Positions 27,373 through 39,864 of a stretch of 64,000 bases of DNA are shown piece after piece. The notes under the pieces were generated by a model that saw only the letters and a program-made list of their open reading frames with translations, was not told the origin of the DNA and ran no database searches. The first letter of the stretch is position 1. Each line of letters opens with the position of its first letter. This stretch comes from Whitmania pigra (taxonomy: Eukaryota; Annelida; Clitellata; Hirudinida; Haemopidae). The stretch spans positions 72,501-136,500 of the forward strand of contig JAJTWR010000005.1 in NCBI GenBank assembly GCA_021613335.1. The letters are read 5' to 3'. The position numbers were made by a program, and so were the translations under genes.

Positions 27373-30300
27373 GTAAAGGATACGGCAGTCTCAGCACCCA
27401 TAGTCCAGTCCTTAGCGTTATGGACTCCCCTCCCTCTGGGAAGAACACCGGGCTGGGAGATGGACCGGGTTGAACTCTGACCTTCAACTTGACCTCCAGG
27501 TCACAATCAGGCACTGCCACGTGGATGCGCATCAATTGACCCATTTGGGAGGCATTGCTTCTGCAGACGAGCGAATGGAATGAGTGTTAAAAGTGACCAT
27601 CATCATCATCATCACAATCATCATCATCATCACCACTGCCATCATCATCACCATCACCATCATCATCATGATAAATATTGATGTTGTAAATCTAAATACA
27701 ACATCAGCATTGTGATAATTAATCAATAATCAGTCTAATAAATTGTTGTTATACCTATTAATATTATAAACTATTCAGTAATTGATTAATAACTTCATTC
27801 AAAATACCAGGGATGATTGTTAACAATAATAATAATAATAACAATAAAAATGATAATAATAATTATTTTGTTTTAATTTAATTTCGTTAACATTATAATA
27901 ATAATAATATTAACGTATTGTCAGTACTAATGAAATAACAACATGAAACAGCCAATGGGAACCGACCTACAGCTGCACGGAAAGTACAGGGGCATGTCAT
28001 TACTCACAACCCTTGAACCCGTTTCCTAGTGAAATTTTAATTAAAAATAATTTATTCATTAATTGAATTTTAATTCTGCAGTCAATTCAAAGAATTATAT
28101 CGGAATCGTTTTAATAACACCAACGAATACAATATTGATATACAACACAATGAGGTGACAACAACATACAACAACAACAACATCATACAACAACAACATC
28201 ATACAACAACAACATCACACAACAACAACAACATCATGCAACAACAACATCATACAACAACAACATCATACATCAACAACATCACGCAACAACAACATCA
28301 TACAACAACAACATCATGCAACAACAACATCACGCAACAACAACATCATACAACAACAACAACAACATCATACAACAACAACATCACACAACAACAACAA
28401 CATCACGCAACAACAACATCATACAACAACAACATCATACAACAACAACATCACGCAACAACAACATCATACAACAACAACATCATGCAACAACAACATC
28501 ATACAACAACAACATCATACAACAACAACATCACGCAACAACAACATCATACAACAACAACATCATGCAACAACAACATCATACAACAACAACATCACGC
28601 AACAACAACATCATACAACAACAACATCATACAACAACAACATCACGCAACAACAACATCATACAACAACAACATCATACAACAACAACATCACGCAACA
28701 ACAACATCATACAACAACAACATCATGCAACAACAACATCATACAACAATAACAACACCCACCTTCATGGGAGCACCGGGTGTAACTTTGAGCATTTTGT
28801 TTGGCGAGCAGAGGAGGAATCGATGTGCTTTCGAGCATTCGTACTCCAAACCAATGTACAACCTCAGTACCCTGCCTGAACCAACGAATTAAAGTGAAAT
28901 TTGGGTGGATTTAAATTAATTGAATAATAATAATTTGTAATAATAATTCCACTTATTCTCATCATTATTATTATCATCTTTATTATTAATAAATAAATTA
29001 TTATCATCATCATCATTATTATTATTAATCACTGAAATTATTATTATTATTATCACTGAAAAAAATTGACTGTTGACCTTTGAATGATTTGTTGGACCAG
29101 GAGTCGTGAGGGTCGTGTTGAAGTTTTATGTCGATGGGCAGCAAGAAGTTCGACTGGTGAGTGAAGCCAGGTTGATCGATACCTGATGACGACGGTAATG
29201 ATGTCAATAATATCCAATCTGGTAATGACGGTAATGATGACATCCAGATCGATGATGATGGTAATTATGACACCCAGTGGGTTGATGATGGTAATATTAC
29301 AATGAGATCGTTATAATGATGATGGGTGTGAAGGGGATAGCTAATATGATAATGATAATTGATATGATAATGACTATGATCACAAACAGGACAAAAGAGG
29401 AGGTCTTGATTATGATTCTCATAAAGCTTCTTAGCAAACCCTCGTTACACTTGACGCACCATGTCGAGTAAACTTTAACTAACATTCGTCTGCATCCGAC
29501 GCCAATAGCAACTGCCTAATAACAAAAACAACAACCCACCAACGGAGGCTTCGTACGATGCGTACTTCCCCAGTCTGACCAGGGACCACGAGGGAAACAG
29601 GGGCAGCAACCCCCTTGGACTCTCGCTGTTCACCATTCCCAACAGGTACCCCAGGCGAACTTCGTCGTCGGACTTCGTCAGCATCCGAACCTCGTCCGAG
29701 TCGTCTGCAAGTTCGAAGTCGTCCTCGCCGAAGGTCTCCTCCCCTTTTTCGGAAGCGTCGTCGCTCGTGCGGTCGGTGGCCGCAGTGACGTCGACGCTCG
29801 TGTCGTCCCTTGTCTCCTCGTCGTCGTCGTCTTCGTTGCTCTCTGGTTCCTCCTCCTCATCATCGTCGTCATCGTCTTCCTCTTGGTCAATGGTGTTGGT
29901 GATGTCATCGTCGAGAGGGCGAACGCGAGTGTCGCCATGGCTACTGCGACGACCGCGCACGGCATCCCCGTCTCCGTTTTGCTCCCTCGTAATGCCTTCA
30001 TTTCCGGCGCCACCGACGACGCCATTATCGTCGTCATCATCATCAGCACCACCACCGCCGCATGCATCGTCGTTGTTGTCGTCTTCCTCCTTGAAGTAGT
30101 CCCCTCCTGCCCGCACCTGACCGTACCCGGTGTAGCGGTGGCCGCTGTCGTCGTCGTCGTTGCCTTGCGAGAGTTTGTAGTCCCTGTTGTCGTCGTCGTC
30201 ATCATCCTTCGTGTCCCTCTCGTACGGGGTGGAATCCTCGCCATACTCCTCTTCCTCCTCATCTTCACCCATGACTTGGAATTTGTGGAATCTCGAGTCA

Positions 30301-33300
30301 AATTCATGGGAGTCTGAGAATGGTTGATTATCGGTTTTACTAGTAATTTACGATCATTGATTAATAAATAATTAACGATATTTATTTTTATAGTAATAAT
30401 AGTAATTGTTATTAATGGTTGACGCTACATAAAGGAACTCCAGTAAACAAGCCTTCAATACATCTTGAATAGCTAGTGCAGTAATTACTATTAAACCCAT
30501 TCATTCATTCATTCATTCATTCATTCCAACCTTCAGTTCCGAAGCCAGGACTTGAAACCCCGGGCATGGAGAGCTTCTCGTACTTGAGGTACTCGCAACT
30601 CTGCATCGCCGAGTCCTTAGTCAGCCTCGAATCCTCACTGGACAAAGTCTCGGTTTTCGGGGCCTTTGAGCGTCCTTCGTTGGCGGTTTTGTTCGTCTCC
30701 TTGGAGCAGTCGCTGGGAGTCAGGCGGAGAGGATCAGAGTTCTGGGACCCTAGGACTTGTGAGGTCGTCTGGATGGATTGAGTGGAGTTGGTTGTGGAGG
30801 GAATGTGAACGGAAAAGTGGTGGTGCTCCAGTTTCGAGCAACATCGTTTCTCGATTTCTTGGAAGAAATCGAAGTTGGCGACCTGGAGGTGACAGGTAAT
30901 TGTTAAATTAATGTTATATCAACAAGTCGTACCAAATATAATATTACGTTACACGAACAAGTCGTACCAAATATAATATTACGTTACACGAACAAGTCGT
31001 ACCAAATATAATATTACGTTACACGAACAAGTCGTACCAACCTTGTGGCTGAATGGATCGATGCGTTCGTCTTGAGACCTTCCGCAGTTGCAAGTCGACC
31101 TCGTGACGACGTTACTCCTGTGGTCGAGGAGTGGCAGGTTGCTCGTGTCGTCTGCCTCTTCCTGCGACTTGTGCAGCTGCGCAAGAGTGATTTCAAATGA
31201 ATAATTCTTAATTAATCAATTATCTAATCATTCTTGAAATTATTCGTCACTTGTTGATTCGAGATTTTAAAATCATATGTATTGTATATTTTATTTCAAT
31301 GCATCTAGATATCCTATTCATTGACAAGCTTCGGGTAAAATGCATTCTCCGATGCAGAGCAAGACGACAAAAAATACAAAACTTGTAAATCGAAAGTCAA
31401 TCGAGTCGTTCGAATGGTAGCAGGTTCAATACCTCGTTGCAGCATGGATGACCCTTCATGCTGACCTTCTCGCAACTCCTTCGATTGTCCTTCCAGATCT
31501 TTATGCATTCCTTCTCCAACTTCTTGACGTACTTTTGCACCGAAGGACCTCTGGAGTTTAGCATGAAGTACTGCTTTGCTTCATTGACCTGAGAAAAAAA
31601 AGTATTATCAAAGAATATAAGTCAGAAAATAATGTAATATTTATATCTTGGTGTGGGTGTATGGCATATATATTAGTTAATGAACAAATCAATTAGCACA
31701 TTTGTTTCTTAAATTGAATGCCAATCTTGATATGGCTGTTATGAAATCATGAGGCATACAAGCTAAACCAGATGAATGGTAATATTTAAGTTAACATCAG
31801 CAATAGGATTAAAACATTCCATTAAAGTTCATCATCGAATAAAATCTAAAAAGAGCAAAACACAACAAAATATTTTATAATAAAATATCCAAATTAAATA
31901 TCAACATTAACGACATCACTATCACAACTCTCCAACCTTGTTGAGGTGTCTCTTCTTGTTGTAAAAGTCAGGAAGGTCCTTTTGATACACACTCATTGCG
32001 TGGACAAAAACCTTCGTGCATTGTCTGTCGGTTAATTATTATTAATTATTAATTATTGTTAATTATTAATTATTGTTAATTATAATTTTTATTTATTTAT
32101 TATTATCACCAGAAAAATACTGCATTGTCATCAATGCTCACAATGCAAACAAGTTGAAAGTATTAAAAAAATGAAGTTGAACTTAAAAGATGAAAGCGAA
32201 CTAACGTCTCTGAGAACTTGAGTTCGACATCGACGTGCTTTTCAAAGAAGTTCTGAAAGATGAGGGAGGCATCCTGGTTCGAGGGGGTGGTCGACCAAAA
32301 CAACCCGTGAAGCACTTCAACGACCTTCAGGAACGTCCTCAGTGACACCAGCTGCAAAGTCAACAATAATAATTTAGTTAATAAAATAATAGTTAATTTG
32401 TAAGGCTCCACGTGCAGAAACATTAACCTAAATGTTAAGGTGCAAGAAATGCTAATAAATTAAATAACCTTAATTAATGGGATAGCATCCGCCTAATAAT
32501 TGATGCCATCTTAATTTAAACCTTTAAAATTCAAATTACCATCATTACCATCATCACCGAACGTAACTGGTAGTTCATGTAGTCGAGCAGTCTGGCCAAT
32601 GCTAGTTACTACGACAGTTATGATGACAATAACAATGACATTTGATTATGATGACAATGATGACGACGATGTTTACCTCGAAATGCGACTCATTGGGCAT
32701 CCTGTCTGCATTTCCTCTCTTGAAGACGAGGTCGACGTGTTGCCTCAAAAAGTACCTCAACTCCTCATCTTCGTTCCTCACTTTCGACGAGTGAAGGGTG
32801 GGTATGTCACTGTCGATGCTGGGTGGGGAGGGTGGCAGCTGGGGGGGTGGAGATTGTCGGGGACCCGAGGAATGGAGGGACGAGTAACGGGACGGCTTGC
32901 AGGCGTTTTCACTAGATGTCAAAGAGTCTGAAGCTGGCAGGATGGAATTAACGAGGAATTTTAGTAATAAATCACAATTAATAATAACAATAATAATTAA
33001 TTAACTAATAATAATAATATTAAATTAAATTGAAATACAAATAACAAGCCAAATCCACACGACAAGAAATAAACTCTGAAGCAAACAAAACAAAATGTGT
33101 AATATACACTTAATAATTAATAATTTTAATATTAATATTTAACATTTAATTTTATTTTACATAAACCTTCACTCGTCTCTGGCCACGTGCAGGCCTCCGA
33201 AATGAGTCCGCTGTAGTAAACCGTCGGATCGAAGAGGATGTTGGATGACTCCTCCTCCGACAGGATGTAAACGAAGTCGTGATTGGACGATAAGGTCAGC

Positions 33301-36140
33301 AGGGTGGTGGTACTGTAAGAAGTGAGATTAGGATGTACTTTAGGATATATTAGGATGGACTGATAGAATTTTAGTGTTACTGTTAGTATTTACTACCTTC
33401 AGTTAATATTCTTAATTGAATTGTACTCATCATTTCTAATATCATTATATATATATTATTATAATAATTATTAATATTATTATTATAATTAATATTATTA
33501 TTATTATTGTTATTATTATTTAACCACTGTTAAACCTGTTGTTGATGATGATCCTTTCCCTTTTGAAGACCTTGAAGATCATCTCTTCAACTGCATGCTG
33601 GAGTTCCCTCAGTGCGTTGAGCTTCTGTTTTTCAGAAATTGTGTTTAGATGATTAATCACTTTCAGTTAGCATTTATTATGATTATGATTTAAGATTTAA
33701 TTTCAACAATAAACATAAGTAGAAAGTTATAACTGTTAAAAGAGTTAACTGATATTTCACAATGATCATCTGGTCTAATTACAACCCATAATATTACGAC
33801 ATGATTAACCAATTACAACAACCCACTACAACATCATCCCATTTAATTATAACAACATCCTGTCTAATTATAATCACTAATTACATTACAACAACATCTC
33901 ATCAAATTACAAATACCAATTACATTATTATTACAACAACATCCCATCTAATCACAGCTACAAGTTACATTACAATTACTAATTACATTACAACAACATC
34001 CCATCTAATCACAGCTACAAGTTACAACACATAACAACTTTCTCAACCCACCTTCGACTTGGCCTTCGAGATGACATCGGGTTCGTTGAGTTCTCCATCG
34101 TCGGTGGAGAGGAGACAGGTTTCGAAGAGGAAAAGCACTCGGGGAACACCGGGTCGCGCTTGGTCGATCCAGATTTTCGACAGGTTCGGTATTTCAGAAG
34201 CCAGCAGATCCATCATTATGGGCTGCAGTTTGCCCCTAAAGATTCATTTTTGCTTGTTATGCTATTTGTCGATTAATTGGATTTTAATTAGGTAATAAAT
34301 TAATCTCTTTAATAAATATAAATTTCTGTGAATCAATGTGAATCTGTGGTTGATGAAATTTATTTACTCGAGTTGTTTTTTTACATGTTTTGGCAAGCTT
34401 AAATGCAGTTCAATCACTAAACAACTGCTAAAGTAATTAAAGTCAATCTAATTAATCTATAACAAAAAATCATTAAAAATCAGTTAATTAATTGGTAATT
34501 AATATGTTTGGTTAATTTTCAATTTACCTGAGCAGGTCAAGTTGTTTGAAGAGTCGAATGTAACTGATATCAAAAGATGATCCAGGCTCGTTTACCTGAA
34601 CAAAACAATTAAAAACACCTCGGATGAATATCTATTTTACATTATATAAATATATCAATTGGCTTTTGATTAATTATTTTATTAATTAATTTATTAACTA
34701 TTTTAGAATGCTGTAACATTATGAATCTTTTGTTAATGACCATTAAAAACATTCAAATTTAAAAATTAATTAACCAATTAAAAATCAATTTAATGCCTCT
34801 GTTTATTAAACAAATTTTCATGAAATTCAAAAATTTCATAATTACTAGTCTTGACTTTGAGTTATAAACCTAATTGATAAGTTAAATGATTTAAAAGCTT
34901 ACACGATATCACTGACTTATTTTTAGTATTACTTTTAATATTATGAGTAACTATAATTATTATTTTTACTAACTAGGACGATGTGTGATACGGAGAAGAT
35001 GAAGAGTAGAGCCCTCATGTAGTCATGGTTGGCTTCCCTCAGGTACTCACTGTGGTCCTAAATGAATAAAAGTCATGTAATTATTATTGTGTAATTACAA
35101 TAACCTATTTAGATAGACAACTTAACACTAAACGAATAATGCCAACTATTTAATCAACCCGAAATAGTACCTTTGTACTTTCTTCCTTTAGCCACCTCCT
35201 GTACAACTCCATCCTGAACGTGGAATCCGACCTGGAAACCAGATGCAGCAGAAGAACATTGTCTGTCTTGTGGAAGTAGCCCTCGATGTAACACTGTGCA
35301 GGGGATTTGATTTTTATGCTAATGTTATTGTTAATAATGTATTAATGTTGATGTTGATTATTACTATTATTGAAATTTTTATTATTAGTGGACATAACAA
35401 TCAAAAAAATTATATTAAATTTATATTAACAAGTAACTCACATTACACTTAGGATCAACACCATCAGCCTGAAATAAAACAATTTAAATGAAATAAGTTA
35501 AAAAAATTCCTTGAATTCTATTTCATTCAACTGAAAAGCTTATCACATAACATTATTCACTCTTTTTATTGTTGATTCAAAAACCATAACGATGAAATTA
35601 AATGAACACAACAATGGGTCAATTTAACATCATTGGTAATGTTGATTGCAATAAATTATTTATTTAAAATAATTAAGCCAGCTAAGTCATGTTACTCGAT
35701 TTAATTGTTTGCAACAGACGACTAACAGAAAAGACATCTGTCCTGATGAAACTGTTGAAGATTCCCGACTTCATTCTGAACCTGTCGAGGCGAGACTTTC
35801 CAATCAATGAAACTATGCAAACCTTTGAGTCACTACCCTGATGACACCTAAAGATGAACAATAAGGGATGTTTAATGTCAGTAACAATTACTAATAAGGA
35901 ATGTAGTTAAAGTACTAATAATGCAAAATCAGAAATTGACAAATACGATGCTAATTCTTAAAAGATAAGCTAATTCATTAAGAGATGGTTGGTTGCAAGT
36001 TAAGCAAAATCAAGTGAATCAAACAACATTGTCTGGTAGGCAATTTTGTGACAAACAAACCAATCATTTATGTCCACAACAAGCAAGAATTGCAAAATGT
36101 AAACAAAATTACTCGAAACTGGGGTTGGATCGCAGTCCAT
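27368..36140 (-). CDS. SMG8: SMG8, NMD SMG1-kinase complex subunit
   Basis: SMG8 binds SMG9 and restrains the PI3K-like kinase SMG1, which phosphorylates UPF1 in nonsense-mediated mRNA decay. Nineteen phase-compatible minus-strand exons, from the 5' end: 35837-35727, 35468-35442, 35293-35171, 35057-34974, 34595-34528, 34235-34052, 33624-33536, 33312-33167, 32933-32677, 32351-32206, 32024-31937, 31588-31433, 31176-31042, 30882-30531, 30313-29540, 29182-29078, 28875-28763, 28025-27967, 27560-27368. They give 1069 residues. Family landmarks in order: VCIVSLIGKS, LLFIFSVSHIVL, LRYFLRQHVDLV, CNCGRSQDERIDPF, SPRGLLPLFPSWSLVRLG, IGLEYECSKAHRF, QLMRIHVAVPD and GLWVLRLPY. A candidate first exon, MDCDPTPVSSNF (36140-36105), splices in phase but is unproven. 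Exon 30313-29540 carries a long Asp/Glu-rich insert. The stop lies in a TGA repeat. No frameshift was seen. Confidence 0.93.
27596..27672. repeat. (ATC)n in SMG8 intron
   Basis: CATCATCAC repeats starting about 36 bp upstream (in the direction of transcription) of the last SMG8 exon. Confidence 0.85.
28155..28757. repeat. 15-bp CAA/CAT minisatellite in SMG8 intron
   Basis: About 40 copies of a unit like CATCATACAACAACAA, alternating ATCATAC, ATCACGC and ATCATGC variants in higher-order blocks. It fills most of the 737-bp intron between SMG8 exons 28875-28763 and 28025-27967. It starts within about 8 nt of the exon's splice donor. Plus-strand frames of 187 and 245 codons across it are repeat translations. 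Confidence 0.95.
28920..29062. repeat. (AAT/ATC)n in SMG8 intron
   Basis: Mixed AAT, ATT and ATC trinucleotides fill the intron between SMG8 exons 29182-29078 and 28875-28763. Confidence 0.75.
30920..31041. repeat. 35-bp tandem repeat abutting SMG8 donor
   Basis: About 3.4 copies of a unit containing ACAAGTCGTACCAAATATAA and TATTACGTTACACGA. The last partial copy, read on the minus strand, forms the first bases of the intron after exon 31176-31042 (GTTGGTACGACTTG). The array therefore probably began at the splice donor. Confidence 0.9.
33785..34035. repeat. ACAACATCCCATCTAAT-type repeat in SMG8 intron
   Basis: Degenerate repeats of CATTACAACAACATCCCATC and a perfect duplication of a segment with ATCACAGCTACAAGTTAC. 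They occupy the intron upstream of the exon ending at 34052 and run to within about 16 bp of its boundary. Confidence 0.8.
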
Positions 36141-36580
36141 CTTTATTAATGGTAAAATGGTACATAATCAAATAGTTGCAGTCAGCCACTAATCAGTTTT
36201 AAAAACGATAACCAGCATCTTGTGAATGTAAACAATAGAACACCGAAAGGGATTTAAAGTTATTTTCTGTTTTTTAACTTTAAGTTGCTTACTTTAAATT
36301 TTTAATATTAATTTAATTACATCGCATTAATTATTTATTTATAAAAATTGTAAAACCTTTACATTTTGTTTGTTGTGTATTTATGCATACTTGATAATTT
36401 AATATTGTATTATGTGAAATAACTTAAAATATTTAAAAATATAAATTGCTTTGACATTCTTGTATATTAAATTTGTATGTCGTTATTTTGGAAATTCCCA
36501 TACGAGATGGAAAATACCTGATTCAGCCATTTGCGAGTTCTTGTTCGACCTCAGAATTCAGTTTTCTTTTAAGCTCTGAA
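36141..36580. promoter_or_regulatory. inferred bidirectional promoter, SMG8 / J-protein
   Basis: The two genes are transcribed away from each other. Only about 440 bp separate the candidate SMG8 start (36140) from the J-domain protein start (36581), or about 740 bp if the SMG8 candidate exon is wrong. No core element was identified; this is inferred from layout only. Confidence 0.4.
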
Positions 36581-37274
36581 ATGTCCCACAGCAAAAATTA
36601 TTACGGCATTTTAAATATTACAAAAAATGCCACAAGCGATGAAGTAAAGAAAGCGTTAGTAGACGATTTTGGAAGTTGTTTCATTTTGATTTGAAAGTGA
36701 ATTTGAAATAATTTTCTAGGCTGCAAGTTTCGTGACCCATCTTTATCTTTGGCTATAATTGTTTTTTGTATTTATAATATACAAATTTCTTACATTGCAA
36801 ACAAAGGATCTGCTTGTGTCATTATAAAATACTCTAGTAATCACTTTAACCAATTATTTAGAAAGTTATTTTATTATTTTAAAATGATTGAAAGATATCG
36901 ACGGAGAGCAAGAGAGACTCATCCTGATAAAATGGGGACAGACAAAGAAGAAGAATTCAAATTGGTTTCAGAAGCCTACCAAGTCCTCAGTGACCGTAAG
37001 TCATGAACACATGGCGCTTTAGAAATTAGTTAATTTTATTATTATTAGAAGCATCATACTTTAGAATCATTAGTAGCATTGTTTGTGATAGAGTTAGAGT
37101 AACATTGAACATTACAAAAATTGTTATTTCTGATCATGTTACTGGCCTTTATCTTTGTAAATATTGTTAATGTTTTTTTCCTGAAGCATACTTGATTATA
37201 AGGATGATAATTATAATAATAATAACAAGAGTTATAGCAATAGTAATATTAATAATAATAATGATAGTAATAGT

Positions 37275-37353
<79 letters not shown>

Positions 37354-38263
37354 ACAACAACAACAACAACAACAACAGCAGCAGCAGCAGCAGCAGCAAC
37401 AACAACAACAACAACAACACAACAACAACAACAATAATAATAATAACAATAACAATAGTAGAGCAATAAACATATATTAATAACAAAATACTTCTTTTCT
37501 GCAAATTCCAGCAATGAAGAGGAGGGACTACGACTCGGGCAAATTGAACATCGATAGAAAAAGCTTCTTCAAGTCACCAGAAGACATTTACATGGAGGTG
37601 TACGGAGATGAGGAACAACTCATGGAGGAGTTCTACAACAGCACAGACCCCTTTCTGACCTTTTTCAAGGATGCGGGTTGCTCGCTGTTTAGTTGCTTGT
37701 TAATTAATTATTTATTGATTTGTATGTGTAATGGTCATATGCAATGTAATATAGTTTAATAGATCCTTGTTTTATTATTGTTACATTATTGTTTATTGAG
37801 TAATTATAGTCTCTTATATTATAGATTGTTTATATCTATATATCATTATATATTTATTATTATATATATATATTATTTACATATATATTATATATATAAT
37901 TTATATATCATTATATATGATGTAATAGATCACTTTTTACTGTTTTAATATTCAATTGAATAAGGCTTTCATTAAAATGAAATCAATAATAAGTTTATTT
38001 ATAACTGCGGCTTTCATTTGTTATTATTGATGTTACATGCTAATAAATATCAAAAATGAATTGTACTGATACATAATAAATTAAACATTATTGTTATAAA
38101 GTGTTATTTATTTACTTCTAATTGATCCTAATTAATTAAAATTTATCACTTCTATAAAGTGATCATAACTTACAGATTGTTAATATTGATTGCTGATTAC
38201 AAGAATTAATCTTCATTTGCAGAATTCAGGCACAGACCCAATAATCCTTTCAGCAACTATTAG
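36581..38263 (+). CDS. small DNAJB-type J-domain co-chaperone
   Basis: J-domain proteins stimulate Hsp70 ATPase. Exons 36581-36654, 36895-36995, 37512-37676 and 38223-38263 join in phase to about 126 residues. The J domain occupies residues 7-65 with YYGILNITKNAT, an intact HPD motif (residues 34-36, ETHPDKM), AYQVLSDP and KRRDYD. It is followed by a short tail with PEDIYMEVYG and DPFLTFFKDA, which resembles the region after the J domain in DNAJB6-like proteins (P-x-D-V-F ... DPF..FF). No zinc-finger or CTD client domain follows. The last small exon (FRHRPNNPFSNY then TAG) rests on phase and an AG acceptor only. Without it, the frame reads on from exon 3 to a stop at 37759. Confidence 0.8.
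37276..37436. repeat. (CAA)n array in J-protein intron 2
   Basis: About 160 bp of CAA with a short (CAG)n island near 37376-37396, ending about 75 bp before the exon 3 acceptor. All six frames are open across it; none is a gene. Confidence 0.95.
37835..37920. repeat. (TA)n-rich cluster
   Basis: ATATATATTA and TTATATATCATTATATA palindromic stretches in the last J-protein intron. They are likely cruciform-prone. Confidence 0.8.
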
Positions 38264-39240
38264 GCTGTTGAAATGTTACAAAATGGAATTTTAGTGATTT
38301 TCTTAATTAATGAAAGAAATGTTGTTGGGTTATCGAGTCATTGGTCTGAAGGATATTTTTCCAGTTTTGTTGAATGATAATCTTCCTTGTTTAGTTCAAG
38401 TTTTTGTTCAAATGTTAAGGATGATGGTAAAATTAAACCTTGTCTGATGATGGTTGGATATCAAGAGGAATTGTAATGAGAGGGAATGTGATAACATTGC
38501 AAACATTGGGAGCACTTATTACAATAGTAACTATTGCTTTATTATTGTAAGTACAAAGATTCTTTTCGTTATAAACCACTCAAACCTACATTGTTACAGA
38601 ATCAGTTACAAACTAACGCTTATTTGTATACTTATTAATTATAAAATACTTATAATGTCTTAAAAGGTCTGCATAATTAAAAAACGTTAAACTTAAGCAA
38701 AAAAAATCAAGCGGGTCTTGAAAATTATTCAAAGTCCACTTTTAATCGTGAAGTCACAGCAGAGCAGACGTTGAGAACAAAAATATCACCTGCAGTTGGG
38801 CTCAACTGCGTCATGTGTGAAGAAATAAAATGGCCATCATGTCATGGAATTCAAAATCCACAGCGTAAAGAAATAAAAAAACCACGCTGCGAAGATAAAA
38901 AAAAGCCACCGTTTGGAGCGACCGTTCGAAAGATTACGAAAAGACTTTGCAAGACGCAAGTTATATTTTGTTGTTTGTTGATATATTGGAAAATCAAATC
39001 ACGATTCACTCAGTCGCTTGTCAGCGATGTCAATGCGAACAAATTTTCGTCTTCATAACTAACCATCATTATTTTTTTATTATGATTATTCTAGCTGTTA
39101 TATCTAGGTTATGTGTTGACTTGTTATTGTATTTAGCCAATCTTTTGATGACATTTGTATTTATTTATTTGATTAGAGTCCGTTGTACAACTAAGATGAT
39201 TTGAACGGCACGCTTTTTAATCGATCTACCACTTATATAG
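38264..39240. other. intergenic, no gene recognised
   Basis: Short frames at 38454-38663 and 38771-39058 show no domain. The second is Lys/Cys-rich and could be element-derived. Confidence 0.4.
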
Positions 39241-39264
39241 CCCCTAACCGAAGGTTAAACTTAA

Positions 39265-39300
39265 CCTAGGGTTAACCTAACCCTAACCCTAACCTAACCG
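39265..39300. repeat. interstitial TTAGGG-type telomeric repeat
   Basis: TTAACCTAGGGTTAACC followed by TAACCCTAACCCTAACCTAACC: a few CCCTAA units with 5-nt TAACC variants. It is too short for a telomere and is flanked by unique sequence on both sides. Confidence 0.75.
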
Positions 39301-39856
39301 ACGTTTTTGCCAAGGGTCGCCTGAGACATTAAGAATTTAAGAGAATTTTTTAATATTATAAAAAATAATACATAACATTCATTATATGTTTGATTAAGAT
39401 ACCTTTTTTGGTAAAAGCTATTTATGAAGCGCCTAATTATCATGCTACCATTCTGTAGGACGGCAGGTTCGATGTAATATTTTTGAAATAAGTTAGAAAA
39501 TAAAAATAAAGCAGCCGTGTTGTCGAACTTATTATTATTATTAGTCTTCGTTGAGGAAAATAATTTAGAATCAGGAAGAAAAAATATTTTCCCTAATTTA
39601 CCTAACACAATTTGCTCTTGCTAGTTCACAGTTACAGTTGAAGAGATTTCGGGTAATGCACAAGGAATTGAATCAGCGACTTAGCGAAAAATGATTTCTC
39701 CGCCAGGTCGCTCAACCTTTTGGGTCAAATGTTTAAAATCGTATAATAGCTTGTGTGAGATTGTGTTGAGTCTGTGAATTCTTAATTATATATAATCCAT
39801 CATATTCGAATGAGTACTTGAAATTTAAGATCAGACAATGTATGGGGAAAACGTAA

Positions 39857-39864
39857 CCAGAGAT
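39857..39864 (+). repeat. 8-bp target-site duplication, left
   Basis: CCAGAGAT lies immediately before the CAGGGACG end of the hAT-type element and is repeated exactly at 40870-40877. Confidence 0.85.

Noticed and set aside
28155..28892. Plus-strand Asn/Gln/Thr-rich frames, 187 and 245 codons
   Set aside because: They are antisense to SMG8 and consist of the intronic minisatellite. The end of the frame is the complement of an SMG8 exon.
29678..30317. Ser/Val-rich plus-strand frames and a Thr/Arg/Met-rich minus frame over the acidic SMG8 exon
   Set aside because: They are shadows of the Asp/Glu-rich coding frame. The minus frame at 30313-29540 alone fits splice phase and homology.
37167..37514. 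Poly-Gln, poly-Cys and poly-Leu frames over the CAA array
   Set aside because: They are repeat translations within intron 2 of the J-domain protein gene.
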